From positions 1-35,298 of the forward strand of contig CATJBQ010000235.1 in the NCBI GenBank assembly GCA_949738465.1: a DNA stretch of 35,298 nt. Reading direction: 5' to 3'. Shown one piece after another: positions 16,116 to 24,028 of the stretch. Source of the DNA: an uncultured Lachnospiraceae bacterium (GTDB taxonomy: Bacteria > Bacillota > Clostridia > Lachnospirales > Lachnospiraceae). Position 1 is the first letter of the stretch. Each line of letters begins with the position of its first letter. The notes beneath the pieces were generated by a model. The model was not told where the DNA came from, ran no database searches, and worked only from the letters and a program-made list of their open reading frames with translations. A program made the translations under genes and the position numbers.

Positions 16116-16783
16116 GAGGATTCCATATAAGAGGGGCGAGGGAGGCCGCCAAGGGCAGGATCAATTCCTGGCAGCTCTTTCCTATCATGCTGTTTCATCC
16201 CCTGGAGTGCTACGATATGATCAAGCTGGAGCGGGATACCCAGATTAAGGTGCTTCCTGCCATCCTGCTGATTCTTCTGGCAGGCCTGGAAAAATATGCC
16301 GCTAATTTTCTGGTGAGCTTCCAGTTCCGCCAAAAGGATCCCGGCGCGGTGAATCTGTGGATCGAGATGGCTTATGTGGTGGCGCCCGTTGTGGTGTGGG
16401 TCATTGCGAATTTCTGTATGACCTCTATCATGGACGGGGAGAGCAAGCCGAAGGAGATCTTTGTGACCGCGGCTTACTGCCTTGCGCCTTACCTGGTGCT
16501 GACGCCGGTGGGGGCCGCCCTGTCCCATGTGCTGGGAGACGGAGAAGCGGGATTTTACGGTTTCCTACAATCCGCGGCGTTGGTGTGGGTGGTGCTGCTG
16601 TTATTTTTTGCTCTGCTTCGGCAGAACGATTACGGCCTGGTAAAAGCCATCGGGGTGGCGCTTTTGTGTATTTTGTTTATGGTGGTCTTTCTGGCGATCT
16701 TTGTTTTTCTGGCTTCTCTGACGATCCAGTTGGTAAGCGCGGTGCAGGAGATTTTCCAGGAGATCCAGCGGAAGATTCTGTAG
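16112..16783 (+). CDS. Yip1-family integral membrane protein
   Basis: The start overlaps the NHL-gene stop as ATGA, a sign of translational coupling. The protein has 223 residues and about five hydrophobic helices. The N-terminal soluble part contains FHPLECYDMIKLER, typical of bacterial Yip1-domain proteins, followed by ILLILLAGLEKY, MAYVVAPVVVWVIANFCMTSI, TAAYCLAPYLVL and two C-terminal helices. The molecular role of bacterial Yip1 proteins is poorly known. Position between the NHL protein and the DUF5696-like protein suggests an envelope partner of one or both. Confidence 0.78.
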   Translation: MRGFHIRGAREAAKGRINSWQLFPIMLFHPLECYDMIKLERDTQIKVLPAILLILLAGLEKYAANFLVSFQFRQKDPGAVNLWIEMAYVVAPVVVWVIANFCMTSIMDGESKPKEIFVTAAYCLAPYLVLTPVGAALSHVLGDGEAGFYGFLQSAALVWVVLLLFFALLRQNDYGLVKAIGVALLCILFMVVFLAIFVFLASLTIQLVSAVQEIFQEIQRKIL

Positions 16784-16799
16784 GGGGAAGGTGAGGAAG

Positions 16800-19028
16800 A
16801 TGAAAGGGACGAAAAAAATGCATAGGATGGCAGGGCTTGTGGCGCTGCTGCTGTTGGTGGCGCTCCTGGCGGGGGGAATGCCGGTGCAGGCCGGGCCGGT
16901 GCAGGAGCCGGGGGATGCCGGGGAAGATGCCCCAGGGCCGGTGCAGGAGCCGGGGGATGCTGGAGAAGATGCCCCGGAGCCGGAGGTACGGCTGCATACG
17001 GTGACGGAGAATGATTCTTTCCGGCTGGAGTACGACGAGGAAGGGGCAGACCTCTACATCACCGATTTGCGCAGCGGGAAGGTCTGGTCCAACACCGTGG
17101 ACGCAGACTACTATCCGGTGGAGGAATCCAGCCGGAATATGATGAGCCAGTTGATGACGGTGACCGTTGCTTCCGAGGACGGCAGGCTCTCCGTGGTGAA
17201 TGTATTTGACAACGGGGCCGGCGCCGCCAATTATAAGCTGGAGCACCGGTACGAGGGGGAGGAGCTGGTGCTGTCCATGTCCCTGGCGTCAGGGATGATC
17301 TCCTTTGACATCCATATGGGGCTCTGTGAGGAGGGATTTTACTACGAGATCCCTGGGGAAAGCGTTGTGGAAAAGGGGGAGGATATGCTGGTAAATATCC
17401 AGTTGATGCCCACCTTCGGGGCGGCGGTATCCGGGGAGGAGGGGTTTCTTCTGATTCCGGACGGCTCCGGGACCTTGATCCGCCATAAGAGCTACGATGA
17501 TCCCAATGCCAGGCTGTATATGTACCCCTTTTATGGAACTGATGTTCTGGATCTGAAGAAGATCCAGGAAAATCAGGAGCAGGGCTATCACAACCTGATG
17601 CTGCCGGTTTACGGCATCAGTCATGGAGACGGGGCCATGCTGGCGGCGGTGACAGAGGGGGAGGCGGACTGCGTGCTGAATGTGGCTCCCGGCGGCTTTA
17701 AGTTCAACGGCCTGAACCGGGCCTATCTGACCTTAAATTACCGCATTTACTATTCCACCCAGGTAAACGGGAACGATTATATCCAGATCATTCCCAACAA
17801 TTACACCTCCACCAGGCGGGTGCAGATCTTCCTCCTGGATGGGGAGCATACCACCTACAGCGATATGGCTGGTGTGTACCGGGATTATCTGGAGCAGGAG
17901 GGGATCTTAAAGGAGCAGGAGAGCCGTACGGGCGTCCCGCTGGTGGTGAACCTGGTGATGGGAGCCGGTGAGAGCAGCCTGTTTGGAAAAAAACTCATCA
18001 CAGCCACCACCTATTCCCAGGCGGCGGAGATCCTGGCGGATCTGGGCTCCGGCGTGCCAAAGGTTTCGGCGGTGCTGGAGGGCTGGGGAAAGGGCGGTTT
18101 TGACACGCTGCCCACCGATCCGGCCCTGGAGAAGAAATTCGGCGGGAAGCGGGATTTTAAAAAACTGCTGACGGCCTGTGAGGAGGAAAATGTGGACCTC
18201 TATCTGAAGATGGATTTTATCAACGGGGATGTGAGCACGGGGGATTTCAACAACCGCAAGGACACGGTCCGCTCCGGATTCGGGACGGTGGTCAATGAGG
18301 GGGACCGGTATCTGCTGAACCCGGTGCAGGTGCTGGAGGATTGTTACGAGGATGCGGTGAAGACCCGGAAGCTTTCCAAGGGGCAGGCCATTTGTTTTGA
18401 CACCTTGGGACAGCTTCTGACCTACGATCACAGCAGTTCCCGGCCCGCCAGCCGGACCCAGGCCCAGGAGGCCTGTGAGACGGTGCTTGGGAGGGCGGCT
18501 GCAGAGCAGGGACAGGTGGCGGTATCAGGCGGGAATCAATACGTGCTTCCCTATGCGGCCCTGCTGGACGGGATACCGGATTCTGGTTCCGATTATTACC
18601 TGGGGGACGAGGCGGTGCCATTTTACCAGATGGTGGTGCATGGGAGCGTGGATTATACCTCCACGGCGGGAAACCATTCCTACGACCTGCAATACCAGAA
18701 GCTGAAGTGGATTGAGACCGGGAGCCTGCCCAGCTTTGTGCTGACCTATGAGAGCCCGTCGCTGCTTCACAAAACGGCCTGCAACGACTTGTTTTCTTCG
18801 GAATATGCGGTGTGGAAGGACACGGTGAAGGAGGTGGCCGGGGAGCTGAATGACCGGCTGGGCCAGGTGTGGAACCAGAAGATGGTGCGCCACGAAAGGC
18901 AGGAGGATCTTGTGGTAATCACCTACGAGGACGGGACGAGGGTTCTGATCAATTATACGGATCAGCCGGTACAAAGGGACGGGATTACGATTCCGGCCAT
19001 GGACTATTCCGTTGGGAAGGGGGCGTGA
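16800..19028 (+). CDS. Secreted DUF5696-like protein, possible glycosidase-related barrel
   Basis: The ATG at 16800 (8 bases after GGGGGAAGG) is preferred to the GTG at 16791, whose ribosome binding site would be too close; 742 residues. A signal peptide ends at VQA (residue 31) and is followed by two tandem 14-residue copies of GPVQEPGDAGEDAP. Residues about 60-340 form a beta-rich domain including FLLIPDGSGTLIRH and YPFYGTD, which I associate with DUF5696. The C-terminal half alternates strands and helices like a TIM barrel: PKVSAVLEGWGKGGFD, FKKLLTACEEENVDLYLKMD, ICFDTLGQ (Asp534), VSGGNQYVLPYA, VPFYQMVVHG and LTYESPSLL (Glu651). This resembles the cores of retaining glycosidases such as the GH101/GH129 groups, but enzymatic activity is only inferred. 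It sits directly before the second permease pair. Confidence 0.72.
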   Translation: MKGTKKMHRMAGLVALLLLVALLAGGMPVQAGPVQEPGDAGEDAPGPVQEPGDAGEDAPEPEVRLHTVTENDSFRLEYDEEGADLYITDLRSGKVWSNTVDADYYPVEESSRNMMSQLMTVTVASEDGRLSVVNVFDNGAGAANYKLEHRYEGEELVLSMSLASGMISFDIHMGLCEEGFYYEIPGESVVEKGEDMLVNIQLMPTFGAAVSGEEGFLLIPDGSGTLIRHKSYDDPNARLYMYPFYGTDVLDLKKIQENQEQGYHNLMLPVYGISHGDGAMLAAVTEGEADCVLNVAPGGFKFNGLNRAYLTLNYRIYYSTQVNGNDYIQIIPNNYTSTRRVQIFLLDGEHTTYSDMAGVYRDYLEQEGILKEQESRTGVPLVVNLVMGAGESSLFGKKLITATTYSQAAEILADLGSGVPKVSAVLEGWGKGGFDTLPTDPALEKKFGGKRDFKKLLTACEEENVDLYLKMDFINGDVSTGDFNNRKDTVRSGFGTVVNEGDRYLLNPVQVLEDCYEDAVKTRKLSKGQAICFDTLGQLLTYDHSSSRPASRTQAQEACETVLGRAAAEQGQVAVSGGNQYVLPYAALLDGIPDSGSDYYLGDEAVPFYQMVVHGSVDYTSTAGNHSYDLQYQKLKWIETGSLPSFVLTYESPSLLHKTACNDLFSSEYAVWKDTVKEVAGELNDRLGQVWNQKMVRHERQEDLVVITYEDGTRVLINYTDQPVQRDGITIPAMDYSVGKGA
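16893..16976 (+). repeat. 42-bp tandem duplication in the DUF5696-like gene
   Basis: Copies at 16893-16934 and 16935-16976 differ at only a few third positions and both encode GPVQEPGDAGEDAP. They lie immediately after the signal peptide and lengthen an acidic, flexible linker without breaking the frame. Confidence 0.9.
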
Positions 19029-19031
19029 GGC

Positions 19032-19922
19032 ATGAAAAAATCCACGAAGAAAAAGAAATTTTTTACCTTTGCCAGGAGGCGCAGCATGACGGGCTATCTG
19101 TTTCTGGCGCCCTGGATCATCGGAGGGATCCTGCTTCTGGCGTATCCGCTGATCTTTTCCTTCCGGCTGAGCTTTTCGGAGCTTGAAAATTTTACCACCT
19201 ATAAAATGAACTGGGTGGGGCTGGCCCATTATAAGCAGGCTTTTCTGGGAGATATCCATTTTGTGACCTGTATCACCTGGGGGCTTCGGAAGATCCTGCT
19301 GGAGACGCCCATCATTGTGATTTTTTCCCTAATCGTGGCCATCATGATCAGCCGCAATATTAAGGGAAAGGGATTTTTCCGTTCCATCTTCTTCCTGCCG
19401 GTGCTGTTAGGAACCGGGTATGTGATGGATATGCTGAATCAACAGGGAATTACCGTCTCCTCCATGGAGGTGACACGGGAGATTCTTCTTTCGCCCACCG
19501 TGCAGGCTTATCTCCCCCAGGAGGCGTATCAATTCTTAAGCACGCTGCTTTCGTATATTCCTACGGTGCTGTGGGGCTCCGGGGTACAGATCGTGCTGTT
19601 TTTGATCGGAATCCAGAAGATTCCGCCGGAGCTGTATGAGTCGGCCCGGGTGGATTCCGCCACGGAGTGGGAGATGTTCTGGAAGATTACCCTTCCTATG
19701 ATATCGCCCATCATCCTTTTGAATATCATATATACCATCATCGCCTCCTACCGGGATTCCAGCCCCCTGGTGAACTGGATCCTGTTCCAGGGCTTTGACC
19801 AGGGAGAGTTTGAATATGCCAGCGCCATGGGCTGGATCTTCTTTGCCTTTGTGCTGATCGTCATCGGTCTGGTGGCCCTTTGTATGCGGCCCTTTATTAA
19901 CCGGGTGACAAAGCGGTATTAG
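19032..19922 (+). CDS. Carbohydrate ABC transporter permease, MalF/LplB-like
   Basis: The ATG at 19032 is 3 bases after the preceding stop; 296 residues. The first membrane helix is in TGYLFLAPWIIGGILLLAYPLIFSF, the usual opening of MalF-type sugar permeases. The EAA loop is YESARVDSATEWEMFWKITLPMISP. An extracytoplasmic stretch around MDMLNQQGITVSSMEVTREIL is consistent with the LplB-like subgroup that handles unusual oligosaccharides. It forms a second permease pair with the next gene. No separate binding protein lies beside this pair, so it either shares the 961-residue receptor or uses one encoded elsewhere. Confidence 0.88.
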   Translation: MKKSTKKKKFFTFARRRSMTGYLFLAPWIIGGILLLAYPLIFSFRLSFSELENFTTYKMNWVGLAHYKQAFLGDIHFVTCITWGLRKILLETPIIVIFSLIVAIMISRNIKGKGFFRSIFFLPVLLGTGYVMDMLNQQGITVSSMEVTREILLSPTVQAYLPQEAYQFLSTLLSYIPTVLWGSGVQIVLFLIGIQKIPPELYESARVDSATEWEMFWKITLPMISPIILLNIIYTIIASYRDSSPLVNWILFQGFDQGEFEYASAMGWIFFAFVLIVIGLVALCMRPFINRVTKRY

Positions 19923-19943
19923 CGGGCGGAAAGAGAGGTTGTT

Positions 19944-20876
19944 TTGAATAAATTAAAGAAAAATTTAAATTTAAAAACTATTTTAAGAAAAAGGCCGAAG
20001 CTGGGGATTGTATTTAAGCTCATCATGTATATCCTGTTGATTGACTTTGCGTTTATTTATCTGTATCCGTTTTTACATATGATTATCAATTCCCTGAAAT
20101 CGGCGGATGATATTCTGGATGTCTCGGTGAAATGGGTGCCCAATGAGCTGTGCTTTGACAATTTTAAGCTGGCCTTTGAGAGTCTGGATTATGTGCCGCG
20201 GTTTTTTAAGACCTTATTGGCGGTGGGACTGTGCAGCCTGGGTCATGTACTTTCCTGCTCCTTTATCGGGTACGGCTTTGCCCGCTACAATTTCCGGGGA
20301 AAGCGAATCCTGTTCTTTCTGCTGATCCTCTCCATGGTGGTGCCCACCCAGACCATTATCGTGCCCCTCTACATCCTCTATTCCAAGCTGGGGATGATTC
20401 CGGGGCAGTTGGCCATCATCCTTCCAAGCTTTCTGGGCTTCGGGCTCAACGGGGCGCTGTTTGTGTTTATATTCCGGCAGTTTTTCCTGTCCCTGCCGGC
20501 GGCCTTGGAGGAGGCCTCGGCCATCGACGGCTGCGGGCCCGTCCGGACCTTTTTCCGGATCGCCCTGCCCATCGCAAAGCCCACGGTGATCATCAGCACG
20601 GTGCTTGGCGTGGTATGGCATTGGAATGATTTCTTCGAGCCGGGGCTGTATATCCAGAAGCAGAAGAATTTTTATCTGTCCATGATCCTGCCCACCATGT
20701 CGGAGGCGGTGGAGAATGCCAAGGCCGGCGTGCAGGAGGCGGCAGAGACGCCCTATACGGATGCCACGGTGATGGCGGCGGTGATTCTGGTGGTACTGCC
20801 AATTTTTATCGGGTATATGTTTATTCAGAGAAAATTTGTCCAGAGTATTGAGACAAGCGGAATTACCGGGGAGTAA
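19944..20876 (+). CDS. Carbohydrate ABC transporter permease, MalG type (second pair)
   Basis: The start is TTG at 19944, 5 bases after AGAGAGG; 310 residues with a basic N-terminus (NKLKKNLNLKTILRKRPK) and about six helices. The EAA motif is EEASAIDGCGPVRTFFRIALPIAKP, followed by the typical WHWNDFFEPG segment. It is the last gene of the operon and is followed 28 bases later by a strong terminator. Confidence 0.9.
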   Translation: MNKLKKNLNLKTILRKRPKLGIVFKLIMYILLIDFAFIYLYPFLHMIINSLKSADDILDVSVKWVPNELCFDNFKLAFESLDYVPRFFKTLLAVGLCSLGHVLSCSFIGYGFARYNFRGKRILFFLLILSMVVPTQTIIVPLYILYSKLGMIPGQLAIILPSFLGFGLNGALFVFIFRQFFLSLPAALEEASAIDGCGPVRTFFRIALPIAKPTVIISTVLGVVWHWNDFFEPGLYIQKQKNFYLSMILPTMSEAVENAKAGVQEAAETPYTDATVMAAVILVVLPIFIGYMFIQRKFVQSIETSGITGE

Positions 20877-20904
20877 GGCCGGTACCGTCATAAAAACGGG
20901 GAAA

Positions 20905-20943
20905 AAGAAACCGCCGGCGCTTTTGCGGCGGTTTCTTCTGATT
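20905..20943. terminator. Bidirectional intrinsic terminator between convergent genes
   Basis: A 12-bp stem (20905-20916 pairing with 20926-20937; core CCGCCG/CGGCGG) has a 9-base loop. On the plus strand the 3' arm leads into CTGATTTAATTTTG. On the minus strand it is followed by a T run (complement of the A run at 20902-20906), so it should be most efficient for the XRE gene and also ends the sugar operon. Confidence 0.85.
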
Positions 20944-21296
20944 TAATTTTGTTTTTGATTTTTTTCCCGAAGGCTTTGATAGTGGCAGAACCGTGCAAGC
21001 TCCAGCAGCAGGGCCTTCTGTTTTTCTGTCATTCCCCGGTAGAGGTCAAGAAGAAGCTTCTCTTTTGGAAGCAACGGAGCGGCTGCGTGGCGGTACAGTT
21101 TAGAGCTGCCCAGCAGATAATCCGTTGTAACCCCAAAATAGGTTGCAATCTGGATCAGTGTCTCAAAGCTGGGCTGCCGTGTTCCGCTGACGTATCCACT
21201 TAATGTGGAGCTGGCTAAATGAAGCCAGGCTGCCAGGTCTTTTTGTTTCAGGTTCTGTTCTTCTAACAGCAATTGCAATCTTCTTCCAAATTCCAT
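20943..21296 (-). CDS. XRE-family helix-turn-helix transcriptional regulator
   Basis: The minus-strand ATG at 21296 follows AAGGAGG with about 7 bases of spacing; 117 residues. Residues 4-58 are a Cro/C1-type HTH: FGRRLQLLLEEQNLKQKDLAAWLHLASSTLSGYVSG, then QPSFETLIQIATYFGVTTDYLLG. The C-terminal half (LPKEKLLLDLYRGMTEKQKALLLELARF) is a helical oligomerisation-type segment. It is convergent with the sugar operon and divergent from the Rrf2 gene. Its targets are unknown; an inverted repeat in its own leader is a candidate autoregulatory site. Confidence 0.9.
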   Translation of the reverse strand: MEFGRRLQLLLEEQNLKQKDLAAWLHLASSTLSGYVSGTRQPSFETLIQIATYFGVTTDYLLGSSKLYRHAAAPLLPKEKLLLDLYRGMTEKQKALLLELARFCHYQSLREKNQKQN

Positions 21297-21312
21297 GGAA
21301 TTTCCTCCTTCT

Positions 21313-21329
21313 TGTCATGATTTTTGACA
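21313..21329. promoter_or_regulatory. Inverted repeat upstream of the XRE gene, possible operator
   Basis: TGTCA and TGACA flank a 7-base spacer directly beside the XRE ribosome binding site (21304-21310 on the minus strand). A second small hairpin, CACCC-GAA-GGGTG, lies at 21338-21350. Placement fits autoregulation, but the arms are short. Confidence 0.3.
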
Positions 21330-21549
21330 TACAGGTACACCCGAAGGGTGCTTCCTCCTTAGTAAATTTTGTTCCATATATAAATATAATCGGAAAATCG
21401 TGATTGGGCAGGGAAAATTTAAGGATTTAAAAAATTTTTAAAATTCTGTAAATCAGGGAAAGAATATGGAAGAAAAGGATTCTTGCGTCAGGCGAATTTG
21501 GCGGAACGGTTTTTCTTGAGAGATTCCCATGGATATTTTCCAGAAAATG

Positions 21550-21558
21550 TGATATGAT
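21550..21558 (+). promoter_or_regulatory. Extended -10 promoter element of the Rrf2 gene
   Basis: TGATATGAT combines a TG extension with the -10 hexamer TATGAT at 21553-21558. No convincing -35 hexamer is present at 17 bases. It lies 23 bases before the Rrf2 start, leaving a short leader that contains TAGGAG. Confidence 0.45.
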
Positions 21559-21581
21559 AGACCGGATAGGAGAAGAAAGCG

Positions 21582-22016
21582 ATGAGAATTTCAACCAAAG
21601 GGAGATATGCGCTGCGTCTGATGCTGGATCTGGCGCAGCATGAGTCGAAGGAGCCGGTGCGCCTTAAGGATATCGCGGCGCGGCAGGAGATTTCCTTGAA
21701 ATATCTGGAACAGATCATTTCGGTGCTTCAGAAGGCCGGGTATGTACGCAGCATCCGCGGCCCCCAGGGCGGCTACCAGTTAAAGCAGCCGCCTCAGGAG
21801 TACACGGTGGGCGATATTCTGCGGCTGATCGAGGGCGATCTGGCCCCGGTGTCCTGCCTGGAGGCGGGGGCGAAGCCCTGCCGGCGTCAGAGCGGCTGCG
21901 GGACACTGCGCCTCTGGCGGGAGCTGGATGAGGCCATTCGCGGCGTGCTGGACCGGTATACGCTCAAGGATCTTTTGGACTGGTCCGGGGAGGAGACGCT
22001 GGATTACGTGATTTGA
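21582..22016 (+). CDS. Rrf2-family transcriptional regulator with putative iron-sulfur cysteines
   Basis: The ATG at 21582 gives 144 residues. The N-terminus MRISTKGRYALRLMLDLAQH and the wing RSIRGPQGGYQL are diagnostic of the Rrf2 winged-helix family (IscR, CymR, NsrR). Cys92, Cys100 and Cys106 (spacing C-x7-C-x5-C) sit where IscR binds its [2Fe-2S] cluster, so redox or iron-sulfur sensing is likely. The ends of the dimerisation helix (LWRELDEAIRGVLDRYTLKDLL) are complete. No cysteine desulfurase (iscS) gene follows, unlike classic isc operons; instead an acyltransferase-like gene starts 53 bases downstream. Confidence 0.9.
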   Translation: MRISTKGRYALRLMLDLAQHESKEPVRLKDIAARQEISLKYLEQIISVLQKAGYVRSIRGPQGGYQLKQPPQEYTVGDILRLIEGDLAPVSCLEAGAKPCRRQSGCGTLRLWRELDEAIRGVLDRYTLKDLLDWSGEETLDYVI

Positions 22017-22021
22017 GACGG

Positions 22022-22043
22022 ATCCGGAGAGAAATTTCCGGAT
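22022..22043 (+). other. Hairpin between the Rrf2 and acyltransferase-like genes
   Basis: ATCCGGA at 22022-22028 pairs with TCCGGAT at 22037-22043 around an 8-base loop. No T run follows, so it is not a convincing terminator. It may modulate read-through or mRNA stability between the two genes. Confidence 0.35.
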
Positions 22044-22069
22044 TATCCTGGAAAAGCCGAGGAGGCTCT

Positions 22070-23356
22070 ATGTTAAAGAAGAAAAATGATTTGAAATGGG
22101 ACAAGCTGGACAATACGGCTCATCTCTTTCCTGTGATTGCCGGGGAGAGCATGAGCAATGTATACCGGATTTCCGTCACCCTCGAAGAAGAGGTGGACCC
22201 GGAGCTTTTACAGGAAGCCTTAGAGCGGGTGCTGCCCTGGTTTGACGGATTCCGGGTGCGCCTCCGGAAGGGGATTTTCTGGTATTATTTTGAGGAAAAT
22301 AAAAAGCCGGCTCCCAGGATCCATGAGGAGAACAATTATCCCAACCAGTATATTTCGCCCAATAAGAACCGCAGCTACCTGTTCCGTGTGACATATTACC
22401 GGCGCAGGATCAACCTGGAGGTATTCCATGTGCTGACGGACGGCATGGGCGGCATTAATTTTCTGCGGGAGCTGACCTACCAGTATCTCCGCCTGTCCCA
22501 TCCTGCGCTGATGGAGCAGGTGCCGGATACTCTTTGCAGCGATACCTCCCTGAACCGGGAGGACAGCTTCTTAAAGCATTATAAGAAAAGCCATGCCAGG
22601 CCCTACAAGACAAAGCGGGCCTACCAGATCAAGGGAGAGAAGCTGGAGGCTTTGGAGCTGGGGCTGATCCACGGCTATATGCCCATTGCCGCGCTGAAAG
22701 CGGTCAGCAAAAGCGCAGGGGCCTCCATCAACGAATACCTGGTGGCGGTTTTTATCTGGAGCGTTTATCAGGAATGCATGCACGGCGGTACGGACAGGCG
22801 TCCGGTGAGCGTAGCGGTTCCGGTGAACCTGCGGCCCTATTACCATTCCAATACCACCAAGAATTTTTTTGTGATGGTGTCGGCGGTTTTTGAGGCGGTG
22901 GAGGAGAATTATACCTTTGCAGAGATCTTAAAGATTACGGTGGACAGCCTCCGCAGCCAGATTACGTCGGAGCACCTGGACGCGCTTCTGGCCTACAATG
23001 CCTCCAATGAGAAGAATCTGATGCTTCGGATGGTGCCCCTGTTTGTGAAAAATATTGCCATCAAGTCGGTGTACCAGACCTCGGCCCTGGCCAATTCCAC
23101 CACCATCACCAATATCGGCAATATCAAGGTGCGGGAGGAATACCAGCCCTATATCAAGCGGTTCCATGCATTTTTGTCCATGTCCAAGGGACAGAATATC
23201 AAGGGCTGTATCTGCTCCTACCGGGATGAACTGGTGTTCTCCTTCAGCTCCGTGCTGGAGGACGTATCGGTGCAGAAGCGTTTTTTCCAGAAGCTGGCGT
23301 CGGACGGCGTTGCGGTGGTAATCGAGACGAACGGAGTGTATCATGAGAAAATGTAA
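22070..23356 (+). CDS. Condensation-domain / alcohol acetyltransferase-like protein
   Basis: The ATG at 22070 follows GAGGAGG; an in-frame upstream extension lacks such a site. The protein has 428 residues. It carries the acyltransfer motif HxxxDG as His120-VLT-Asp124-Gly125 in EVFHVLTDGMGG, characteristic of the condensation/BAHD/PapA-type superfamily. Later segments SINEYLVAVFIWSVYQE, PVSVAVPVNLRPYY and NSTTITNIGNI correspond to the second half of such a two-lobed fold. No carrier-protein or adenylation domains are present, so it is a free-standing transferase rather than an NRPS fragment. It overlaps the zinc-ribbon membrane protein gene by 14 bases, and an esterase-like gene follows, suggesting a shared acylation/deacylation pathway. 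Substrates are unknown. Confidence 0.75.
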   Translation: MLKKKNDLKWDKLDNTAHLFPVIAGESMSNVYRISVTLEEEVDPELLQEALERVLPWFDGFRVRLRKGIFWYYFEENKKPAPRIHEENNYPNQYISPNKNRSYLFRVTYYRRRINLEVFHVLTDGMGGINFLRELTYQYLRLSHPALMEQVPDTLCSDTSLNREDSFLKHYKKSHARPYKTKRAYQIKGEKLEALELGLIHGYMPIAALKAVSKSAGASINEYLVAVFIWSVYQECMHGGTDRRPVSVAVPVNLRPYYHSNTTKNFFVMVSAVFEAVEENYTFAEILKITVDSLRSQITSEHLDALLAYNASNEKNLMLRMVPLFVKNIAIKSVYQTSALANSTTITNIGNIKVREEYQPYIKRFHAFLSMSKGQNIKGCICSYRDELVFSFSSVLEDVSVQKRFFQKLASDGVAVVIETNGVYHEKM

Positions 23357-24011
23357 AAACTGTCAGGTGGCGGTTCTGGACGATACCCTGGTCTGCCCCC
23401 TATGCAGCAGCGTGCTGGAGGGAGAGGGGGAGGCAGGCTATGCGCCCATGTACCCCAATGTAAAAAATAAGGCGCGTATCTTAAACTGGATCGTGAAGAT
23501 CTATACTTTTCTGGCCATCATCATTGAGGTGGTGCTGATTATCGTAAATGTGCGGACCTTCCGGCATGTGTGGTGGTCGGCCATCAGTGGCATTGCCATT
23601 TTGTACCTGTATATTACCCTGCGTTTTTCCATCCAGAAAAACAAAGGCTACCGCAGGACCATCATGATCCAGGTAGCCGGGGCGACCCTCCTTACGATCG
23701 CCATCGATTACATTGTGGGATACCGGGGCTGGTCGGTGAATTTTGTGGTACCGGGGGCGGTACTGCTTTTGGATCTTGCGATTTTTATCCTGATGCTGGT
23801 GAATAAGTTTTACTGGCAGAGCTATATTCTGATGCAGATGTTTACGGTGCTTTTCAGTATTTTGCTGCTGGTGTTCTGGCGCCGGGGCATTATCTGGCAT
23901 CCGGTGGTGTCTATTGTGGCCGCTTCCGTATCTGCCGCCATGCTGTTGGGAACGCTGATTTTTGGCGACCGGAAGGCCATCAATGAGCTGAAACGAAGAT
24001 TTCATATGTGA
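23343..24011 (+). CDS. Zinc-ribbon integral membrane protein (DUF6320-like)
   Basis: The ATG at 23343 lies inside the end of the acyltransferase-like gene; 222 residues. The N-terminus has a zinc-ribbon with Cys4, Cys7, Cys18 and Cys21 (CKNC...CPLC). After YPNVKNKARI come six or so hydrophobic helices: IYTFLAIIIEVVLIIVNV, SAISGIAILYLYITL, IMIQVAGATLLTIAIDYIVG, NFVVPGAVLLLDLAIFILMLV and others. I associate this arrangement, next to an acetyltransferase-like gene, with the family called DUF6320, but cannot confirm the name here. Function unknown; it may place the soluble transferase at the membrane. Confidence 0.75.
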   Translation: MRKCKNCQVAVLDDTLVCPLCSSVLEGEGEAGYAPMYPNVKNKARILNWIVKIYTFLAIIIEVVLIIVNVRTFRHVWWSAISGIAILYLYITLRFSIQKNKGYRRTIMIQVAGATLLTIAIDYIVGYRGWSVNFVVPGAVLLLDLAIFILMLVNKFYWQSYILMQMFTVLFSILLLVFWRRGIIWHPVVSIVAASVSAAMLLGTLIFGDRKAINELKRRFHM

Positions 24012-24028
24012 CTGGGTAAGAGCGAATC

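Noticed and set aside
20943-21296. XRE protein as local regulator of the sugar operon
   Set aside because: It is convergent with the operon, has its own leader, and no shared operator sequence was found near 7208. A link is possible but unsupported.
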